Position numbers and translations under genes: made by a program. The notes beneath the pieces were generated by a model, which had not been told where the DNA came from, made no database searches, and was given only the letters and a program-made list of their open reading frames with translations. Source: an uncultured Acidaminococcus sp. (GTDB taxonomy: Bacteria; Bacillota; Negativicutes; Acidaminococcales; Acidaminococcaceae). Taken from it: DNA of 29,576 nt. This document shows, in pieces, positions 24,182 through 29,576 of the stretch (within the stretch, counting starts at the first letter, position 1; each line of letters begins with the position of its first letter). The DNA lies in assembly GCA_905213155.1 (NCBI GenBank), contig CAJMHI010000022.1:1-29576 (forward strand), in the 5' to 3' direction.

Positions 24182-25444
24182 ATGAGTTTAGGTTTGTTAT
24201 CCCTGATCCTGCTAGTGGCGGCTATTGCCATTGGCTTTTTCCGTAAAATTAACGTAGGGCTGGTGTGCTTGTTTCTAGCTTTTCTTCTGGGAAAAGCAGC
24301 GGGCATTGCCACTGGAGAAATCTTGAAAGGGTTTAATCCCAATCTGTTCATTAACTTGATGGGAATTACCCTTTTGTTCAGCATCCTGAATAAAAATGGG
24401 ACCATTGAACTTCTGGCGAAAAAGATCGTAGGACTGGCAGGAAAAAATATTTTCCTGATTCCAATCGTAATCTTTCTCATGGGGGCGTTTCTGAGCGGTA
24501 TCGGCCCTGGCTCCATCCCCCTTTTGGCGATTATGCCGGCCATTGCCATTCCTCTGGCTAAAGCCAGAGGCTATAATCCTCTCATGCTGGCTATTATCGG
24601 CTGTGCCGGGTGCTTTGGGGGACGGATTACCCCCATTACTCCGGAAGGGTTATTGTCCTTTGATTTATTACGGCAAAGCGGACTAGATACGGCGGTTATT
24701 GCACAGCCAATTTATCTTGCCCAGTGCATCAGCGGCTTTTTGATTGCCACGGCGGCCTTTGTGTATTATAAGGGATGGAAACCAGTTCCCGTGGAAACTA
24801 CGGCAGAAGAACGGAGTGCATCCTTTGCGCCTAACCAGTGGCTCTCTCTTTTTTGCCTTGCGGCCATGGCGGTCATGATCATTGGCTTTAAGCAAAATGT
24901 GGGACTCACCGGATTTGCCATAAGCGCTGTATTGCTGATGTGCCACGCCGGCTCGGAAAAAGAAAGCCTGCGGGCGATTCCCTGGGGGGTATTGATTATG
25001 GTCTCCGGGGTTAGTACGTTGATGCATCTAGTGATTAAAACGGGCGGCATTAAAATGCTGACGGCAGCGCTGGCAACTTTGATGAATACCCATACGGCGC
25101 CTGCGGTGATGGCGTGCACGGCTGGCGTGATGAGCCTTTTTTCCTCCGGCTTGGGAGTGGTATTTCCTACGCTGATTCCCACCGTGGTGGGCTTAGGACA
25201 GGCCGTTGGCGTAAGCCCGGTGGAACTGGCTTCCATGGTGCTCATTGGCGGTACGATTACCGGCCTTTCCCCGATTTCTACCACAGGCGGCCTGATTATG
25301 GCCACTTTGATGGCAGAAGAAAGCGGCGAAGCGAAAAAAGGCGAGGAAATGAAGCTTTTTATGGAGCTTGTGGCGTGGGCCATCGGGATTTTGGTGGTAC
25401 TTACACTGTTAGCTGGTATCGGCGTGTATAATATCATTTTCTAG
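24182..25444 (+). CDS. MatC/SLC13-type dicarboxylate transporter
   Basis: A 420-residue membrane protein with about eleven helices. The N-terminal half matches the MatC-N (dicarboxylate carrier) pattern, including KINVGLVCLFLAFLLGKAAG, GITLLFSILNKNGTIELLA and the hinge GSIPLLAIMPAIAIPLAKARG. The C-terminal half has the mirrored SGLGVVFPTLIPTVVGLGQA and GLSPISTTGGLIMATL segments. MatC proteins move malonate or similar diacids. Twelve bases after the lactonase stop, with a gggggagg ribosome site, it is the third gene of the aconitase transcript and probably imports that pathway's substrate. A long hairpin follows. Confidence 0.85.
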   Translation: MSLGLLSLILLVAAIAIGFFRKINVGLVCLFLAFLLGKAAGIATGEILKGFNPNLFINLMGITLLFSILNKNGTIELLAKKIVGLAGKNIFLIPIVIFLMGAFLSGIGPGSIPLLAIMPAIAIPLAKARGYNPLMLAIIGCAGCFGGRITPITPEGLLSFDLLRQSGLDTAVIAQPIYLAQCISGFLIATAAFVYYKGWKPVPVETTAEERSASFAPNQWLSLFCLAAMAVMIIGFKQNVGLTGFAISAVLLMCHAGSEKESLRAIPWGVLIMVSGVSTLMHLVIKTGGIKMLTAALATLMNTHTAPAVMACTAGVMSLFSSGLGVVFPTLIPTVVGLGQAVGVSPVELASMVLIGGTITGLSPISTTGGLIMATLMAEESGEAKKGEEMKLFMELVAWAIGILVVLTLLAGIGVYNIIF

Positions 25445-25456
25445 AGGGAATCATAA

Positions 25457-25510
25457 ACAATAACACCCCATTTTCGTCCTGTGGATAGGACAAAAATGGG
25501 GTGTTATTGT
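25457..25510 (+). terminator. Long hairpin terminator after the MatC-type gene
   Basis: A 24-base stem with one mismatch (25457-25480 with 25487-25510) closes on a gtggat loop. The inner part pairs cgtcct with aggac, the outer part pairs acacccca with tggggtgt. It begins 13 bases after the stop codon. The 3' tail attgtctt is only partly T-rich. The stem is unusually long for a terminator and its right arm runs into the palindrome at 25508. Confidence 0.75.
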
Positions 25511-25558
25511 CTTGCTGACAAGACAGATTTATGCTATTATTGTCTTATTGACAAGACA
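25508..25558 (+). promoter_or_regulatory. Promoter with duplicated operator-like palindrome before the AAA ATPase
   Basis: tgtcttgctgacaagaca (25508-25525) and tgtcttattgacaagaca (25541-25558) match at 16 of 18 positions and lie 33 bases apart, about three helical turns. The -35-like ttgctg (25512-25517) is inside the first copy. A tattat -10 (25535-25540) follows with exactly 17 bases between, and the second copy covers the expected transcription start. This is the layout of a repressor with two operators. The regulator is unknown. Confidence 0.55.
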
Positions 25559-25575
25559 ATAATAGCATAAATCTG
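25524..25575 (+). other. Perfect 23-bp hairpin abutting the ribosome site of the AAA ATPase
   Basis: Arms 25524-25546 and 25553-25575 are perfectly complementary around an attgac loop. The right arm ends on the first base of ggaggg, the ribosome site for the ATG at 25588. If transcribed from upstream it would fold tightly and could limit translation. If transcription starts near 25547, only the right arm is in the message. Confidence 0.8.
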
Positions 25576-25587
25576 GAGGGAAATCCT

Positions 25588-26853
25588 ATGCTGAGCCGGA
25601 ATATGATACAAGATGTGTTGGTGGACCAATGGGCTGTTTTACAAGAGCAGCGAGGGATTCAGCGAGCGTTTCATTGGGAGGAGAATTTAAATTACTGCCT
25701 GGTGGGGATTCGCCGGGCTGGGAAATCGTATCTGATGATGCAGCGGATACGGGAACTTTTACAAAACGGTGTATCCGAGGACGCCATCTTATACGTGAAT
25801 TTTGAAGATGAACGACTGCTGGAAATAACATCGGCGGATTTGAACCGGCTGCTGGAAGTCCAAGCGGAAGCAGCGCCCCAGCATAAAGTAGAGTATGTAT
25901 TCCTGGATGAAATACAGATTGTTACCGGTTGGGAAAAATTTGTCCGCCGTCTGGCAGACAGTAATTACCATGTGTATGTGACAGGCAGCAATGCCAAAAT
26001 GCTTAGCAGGGAAATTGCGACGACCTTGGGAGGACGTTTTATCATCCAAGAAGTTTTTCCATATAGTTTCCCAGAATATCTGACAGCGTCCGGCTTGCCA
26101 ATGAATAAGAAAGCCCTAACAACACAGGAAAAGGCGACAGTCTATCAGCAATTTACTGCGTATTTGATGGAAGGAGCATTTCCGGAACTGATCGGCCTGA
26201 CAAGTAAAACACTGTACCTGAGTAATATTTATCAGACCATTTATTTAGGGGATATTATTGCTAGAAATAACATTGCCAATGAGTTTTCCGTGCGTCTAAT
26301 TTTGAAAAAGATAGCGGAATCTGTGGGGAGACCGCTCTCTTATACCCGTTTAACCGGTATTGTCAAAGGGGCGGGAATGGCGATGGGGAAAAGTACTGTT
26401 ATTAAATATGTCTCCTATATGCAAGATTCGTATTTGCTCTTCTCCATTCGCAATTATACAGGGAAATTGCTGGAGAAAGAAACCAATCCCAAGTATTATT
26501 TTATGGATACGGGGTTATTAAATCTACTGCTGGTAGATGGCACCACCAAGGCATTGGAGAATCTGGTCGCTATTGAACTGCTTCGACGTTATGGCGAGCA
26601 GGAAGTGTATTGTTACGAAGAAAATATAGAGGTAGATTTCTATGTACCGAAAATCCATACGGCTATCCAGGTATGCTATGACTTGCACCAAGCCGAGGAA
26701 ACCTTGGAACGGGAAGTTAAAGCCTTGTTGAAACTGCAAGAATTTCTGGGGAAACAGGAGCTCCTAATCCTAACCGCCAGCGAGGAAGAAGAATTGGTGC
26801 GGGATGGGGTGACCATCCATGTGCTGCCAATGTGGAAATGGCTGCTGGGATAA
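25588..26853 (+). CDS. AAA-family ATPase with C-terminal DUF4143 domain
   Basis: A 421-residue protein of the AAA_14/DUF4143 family. Walker A is GIRRAGKS at 40-47, Walker B is VEYVFLDE at about 101-108, and VYVTGSNAKML is the sensor-1 strand. The second half is the DUF4143 region, ending with EVDFYVP and AIQVCYDL, which resembles a PDDEXK-type nuclease fold. The family is abundant in anaerobic bacteria and archaea, often as solitary genes without known function; it is sometimes described as archaeal-type ATPase. Nothing adjacent suggests a partner, and terminators on both sides make it a one-gene unit. Its control region is elaborate for such a gene, with two hairpins and a duplicated palindrome. 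Ribosome site ctggaggg. Confidence 0.88.
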   Translation: MLSRNMIQDVLVDQWAVLQEQRGIQRAFHWEENLNYCLVGIRRAGKSYLMMQRIRELLQNGVSEDAILYVNFEDERLLEITSADLNRLLEVQAEAAPQHKVEYVFLDEIQIVTGWEKFVRRLADSNYHVYVTGSNAKMLSREIATTLGGRFIIQEVFPYSFPEYLTASGLPMNKKALTTQEKATVYQQFTAYLMEGAFPELIGLTSKTLYLSNIYQTIYLGDIIARNNIANEFSVRLILKKIAESVGRPLSYTRLTGIVKGAGMAMGKSTVIKYVSYMQDSYLLFSIRNYTGKLLEKETNPKYYFMDTGLLNLLLVDGTTKALENLVAIELLRRYGEQEVYCYEENIEVDFYVPKIHTAIQVCYDLHQAEETLEREVKALLKLQEFLGKQELLILTASEEEELVRDGVTIHVLPMWKWLLG

Positions 26854-26870
26854 TTCAAGAAAAAAGTTAC

Positions 26871-26920
26871 AAATGCCATGCTTTATCCCGTGAAAAGGAT
26901 AGAAACATGGCATTTTTTCT
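26871..26920 (+). terminator. Rho-independent terminator after the AAA ATPase gene
   Basis: aaatgccatg at 26871-26880 pairs perfectly with catggcattt at 26906-26915, with an inner ttatcc/ggata stem, followed by a T run (ttttttctt). An A run before the stem would allow reverse-direction use too. The remaining sequence to 27009 is AT-rich and shows only a ribosome site (aagggaag) for the next gene. Confidence 0.88.
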
Positions 26921-27009
26921 TGTTGAAAAAAGAAAAATAGGGTACTATTAATACAATACGCCTGAAATGGGCGAGAAACTACACCAAAATAGACAAGGGA
27001 AGTGGATGT

Positions 27010-28468
27010 ATGGGAAATTTGTTTTCGAAGAATACGGGGTTGTCCCTTTTGGCGCTGGCCTGTATGTTCGGGTTTGGATTCCTGCCCCCCATGGCGGGGT
27101 TATCCGTTGCAGCGATGCGTGTGATCGGAGTTTTTCTGGGCTCTTTGATTTTCTGGATTGGGGTAGCCATTGACTGGCCTAGTCTGTTGACGCTTTTGGC
27201 ACTGGGCTTTATTCCTGTTTTTGGCTTTGGCAAAACCTTTGCCGGTGCGTTTGGCAATACTACCGTGGCCTTTCTTTTGCTTACGTTTATGCTGGTGTAT
27301 CCCTTGGCACAGACGCACTTTGTCCGGCGCTGCACCGTGGCATTTATTACCAATCCTATTGCCCGCAAAGGGCCGTGGTCGCTGGTAATTTTTTTTGCTG
27401 GCGGCGGTTACGTTTATGGGGCTTTTTGTTTCCCCGTCCGTACTGTTTGTTGCCTTTATGCCCTTTTTGGAAGATATTTTCAGCGTATTGAATGTTCAAA
27501 AAGGTGGCATGACCGGCCGCATGATTATGACTGGATCGGCAATTTGCATCAGCTTGTCTTCCGGCATGACTGCCATCGGGCACGTGTGGCCTACCATGGC
27601 CATGGGATATTATGCCACGGCAACGGGCAGGGATATTAACCAGTTCCAGTATATGGCCATGGGGATTCCCAGTGGCATTCTGCTGATTGCTTTATTAGTG
27701 CTGGGCTTCCGGTTTATCTATCGCCCTGATGATATTCACCAGATTCACCCGGAACAGGCGCTGCATTTGCGGGGAACAGTTCCTAAAGCAGACCTGCGGG
27801 AAAAAATTATCCTGGGCGTGGTAGGGCTGACGGTCCTTTTATGGGTGGGACCCAGTCTGCTCAAAGGGCCATTCCCTCTTTTCCATAAGACCATCAGCAG
27901 TTATACCACAGCTATGCCGCCACTTTTAGGCTGTAGTATTTTGTTTCTGACGAGAGTAAATGGAGAACAGATCTTAAAATTTAAGGAAGTAACCCAGAAA
28001 GGGATTTTGTGGGGAAGTATTTTCATGACGGGCGCTGCCACGTATCTGGGTTCCTGCATGACCCATCCGCAGGTGGGCATCAGCAAGTGGCTGACAGCAA
28101 CGCTGGCACCGCTGACCACCAGTCTTCCTGTTACTGGCATGATTTTCTTCTTCATGCTCTGGGCGCTTTTGGAAACCAACTTTTCTTCCAACATCGTTAC
28201 CACAACCGTGGTCAGTGCCGTGGCGCTTTCTGTGCTTACCACGCTGCCTGCCGGTACGGTTAACGTCGGCGTCGTGGTGAGCATGGTGGGCTTTGCGGCG
28301 GCCATTTGCAGCATGACACCGGCCGGGCAGAGCACGATTAATACGGTTGCTATCGGATCTGGCTGGACAACGGCGAAAACCATGTTTATCTGGGGCGGGT
28401 ACATGGCACTGATGGCCTTACTGGTGCTGACGTTTGTTACTTACCCGTTTGCTTCCTTGTTTATTTAG
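27010..28468 (+). pseudogene. SLC13/DASS-type carboxylate transporter, frameshifted in an eight-T run
   Basis: The N-terminal part (27010 to about 27396) encodes helices such as PPMAGLSVAAMRVIGVFLGS and FGKTFAGAFGNTTVAFLLL. The frame is lost at eight T, 27389-27396. With seven T it continues FLLAAVTFMGLFVSPSVLF and runs to 28468 for 485 residues, the normal size for a divalent-anion:Na+ symporter. The rest includes SLSSGMTAIGHVWPTMAMG and SNIVTTTVVSAVALSVLTTL, the two substrate-site hairpins of the family. As written, the product would be a truncated membrane fragment. The FAD-dependent oxidoreductase begins 11 bases after its stop, suggesting a transporter-dehydrogenase pair for one organic acid. 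The shift may be a real mutation, reversible slippage or a sequence error. Confidence 0.82.
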
Positions 28469-28479
28469 CAGGTGAGAGT

Positions 28480-29559
28480 ATGCTTAAAAGAAATTTTTCC
28501 TTTGATGTTGTCGTTGCTGGCGGAGGGACGGCCGGCGTAGCTGCGGCATTGGGGGCTGCTATGGCAGGTAACCGTGTGGCAGTATTGGAACGGGATCCGT
28601 ATTTGGGCGGCATTGCTACCCATTCCGGTGTAGGGGCGTTCTGCGGGTTTTATACCTGTGGAAGTAATCCCGTAAAGGTGGTTTCCGGTGCCGGGGATCT
28701 TGTGCTGGAAGAACTAAAGGCATTAAATCCCCATGCGGCGGAAATCATTATCTCCGCATCAGGAAATAAAAATATTAATTTTCATCCGGAGTACTTAAAA
28801 TGTGCTCTGGATACGCTCCTAGAGCGCTACCATGTTACACCGTTATTGCATACCACGATTACGGCGGTACGAACGGTCGAAAAGCGTATGACGGCGCTTA
28901 TTTGCCACGATGATGAAGGAGAATTCACCGTTACGGCAGATGCTTTTGTAGACGCTACAGGCGATGCAGCACTCTCTTTTATGGCCGATATTCCTGTGCA
29001 GATTGGGGATGCACAGGGCGCGGTGCAGACAGCGACACTGCCGTTCCGCCTGTGTAATGTGGATCCGCATCGCACTTATACCCCTGCTGCAGTAGAGCAG
29101 GCGGTGCAAAAAGGAAAAGCAGCAGGGATTCCCAATATGACCCGAGAAAAGGGATTTATTCTTCAACGCAAAGATTCCACTATGGTAACCGTCCTGCTTC
29201 CTACGGCAGAAGTTAAAGATTTGTCAGCTACCTCCTTAACGGTGCAGGAAATTAATACCCGCAGGCAGACGCTTGCCTATACGGAGGCATTTCGCCGGTA
29301 CCTACCGGGCATGGAACATTGTGAATTGGCTATGATCGGCCCTACGCTGGGCTTTCGGGAAAGCCGCCGCATGATTGGCCGCGCATCCCTTTGTGCCGCA
29401 GATGTATTGGAACGGAGAAAATCTCCTGCTGGCGTGGCCCGGGGCGGATGGAAACCGGAAATTCACCGGAGCGTGAACCAGATGGCCACCTATTTGGACG
29501 TGAAAGAGAAAAGTTATTTTGAGGTAAATTGTAAAATGAAACTGAACAGCAAAAATTAA
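28480..29559 (+). pseudogene. FAD-dependent oxidoreductase, 3' end replaced by the terminal repeat
   Basis: The N terminus has the FAD-binding Rossmann motif GGGTAG in FDVVVAGGGTAGVAAAL, the acidic end of the second strand (VAVLERD), and GGIATHSGVGAFCGFY. FVDATGDAALSF is the second FAD segment, and GFRESRRMIGRASLCAADVL is typical of the FAD_oxidored (PF12831) family. Members normally run 60-100 residues further, ending with a third FAD contact such as an RVMPTC-type block. Here family similarity stops at residue 347-349, where the terminal repeat starts, and the last ten residues come from the repeat. The gene is therefore interrupted or chimeric. The substrate is unknown; the transporter upstream suggests a carboxylate. 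Confidence 0.82.
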
Positions 29560-29576
29560 AATGACCCATAGCAGGT
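29522..29576. repeat. 55-bp terminal inverted repeat, right copy (possible IS end)
   Basis: This is the exact reverse complement of bases 1-55. Its first base falls inside a Glu-Val dipeptide of the FAD-dependent oxidoreductase gene, and it supplies that gene's stop codon at 29557-29559. Reading inward to outward it begins aggtaaattgtaaaatgaaa, which would be the outer end of an insertion sequence if one lies beyond the contig. Confidence 0.9.

Noticed and set aside
25457..25575. CRISPR array or attC site for the consecutive palindromes
   Set aside because: Only two imperfect copies with no regular spacers, no cas genes and no integrase nearby.
16835..26853. Defence island formed by the YhcG-like nuclease and the AAA/DUF4143 ATPase
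   Set aside because: They are almost 8 kb apart, with zinc-uptake and aconitase operons between them, the first is frameshifted, and no other defence gene is visible.
27407..27639. Continuation of the first transporter frame beyond the eight-T run
   Set aside because: The peptide after 27396 is Cys/His-rich and unlike any transporter, while the other frame continues the membrane pattern.

Overview
The window looks like one whole contig from an anaerobic, gut-type Firmicute, most likely a Negativicute of the Acidaminococcaceae type. This placement is an inference from ferredoxin-linked 2-oxoacid metabolism, carboxylate and sugar-acid use, an Aquifex-type aconitase and Gram-positive-like ribosome binding sites; no rRNA or tRNA is present to confirm it. 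No intergenic stretch exceeds 300 bases.

Layout. (1) 113-9152: an aldaric-acid (galactarate/glucarate) catabolic block with galactarate dehydratase (garD), a LarA-type nickel racemase homologue, a ketopantoate-reductase-like protein, a reverse-strand LysR regulator, glucarate dehydratase (gudD), a GntP-type permease and a D-2-hydroxyacid dehydrogenase. (2) 9201-13973: in the same direction and tightly packed, a four-subunit 2-oxoacid:ferredoxin oxidoreductase (D-A-B-C order), an IlvD/Edd-family dehydratase and a stand-alone VOC protein resembling the tail of some KDPG aldolases. (3) 14099-16786: a butyryl/4-hydroxybutyrate-type CoA-transferase whose expected catalytic Glu reads Gly, then an NhaC-type antiporter. 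(4) 16835-19956: a frameshifted YhcG/DUF1016 nuclease-like gene and a reverse-strand zinc-uptake operon znuC-znuB-zur, with a Fur/Zur-like operator in front and zur frameshifted at a run of nine A. (5) 20049-25444: a LysR regulator divergent from aconitase, a beta-propeller lactonase and a MatC-type dicarboxylate transporter. (6) 25457-29576: two long hairpins and a duplicated operator-like palindrome before an AAA/DUF4143 ATPase, then a frameshifted SLC13-type transporter and a truncated FAD-dependent oxidoreductase.

The working picture is uptake of sugar diacids by the GntP permease and dehydration by GarD and GudD to the common product 5-dehydro-4-deoxy-D-glucarate. The resulting 2-oxoacids and hydroxyacids would then feed the hydroxyacid dehydrogenase, IlvD-like dehydratase and ferredoxin oxidoreductase, with a CoA-transferase recovering the acyl-CoA. 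The aldolase or second dehydratase needed to join the two halves is not in the window, so the link is a hypothesis. The aconitase group is a separate tri/dicarboxylate module.

The two ends of the window are exact reverse complements over 55 bases, and the last gene loses its family similarity exactly where that repeat starts. This fits insertion-sequence ends, or a de Bruijn graph boundary at k=55, on both sides. Three genes between 16.8 and 28.5 kb have single-base frameshifts, two of them in homopolymer runs, so either real decay or slippage or consensus error has to be considered for this half.
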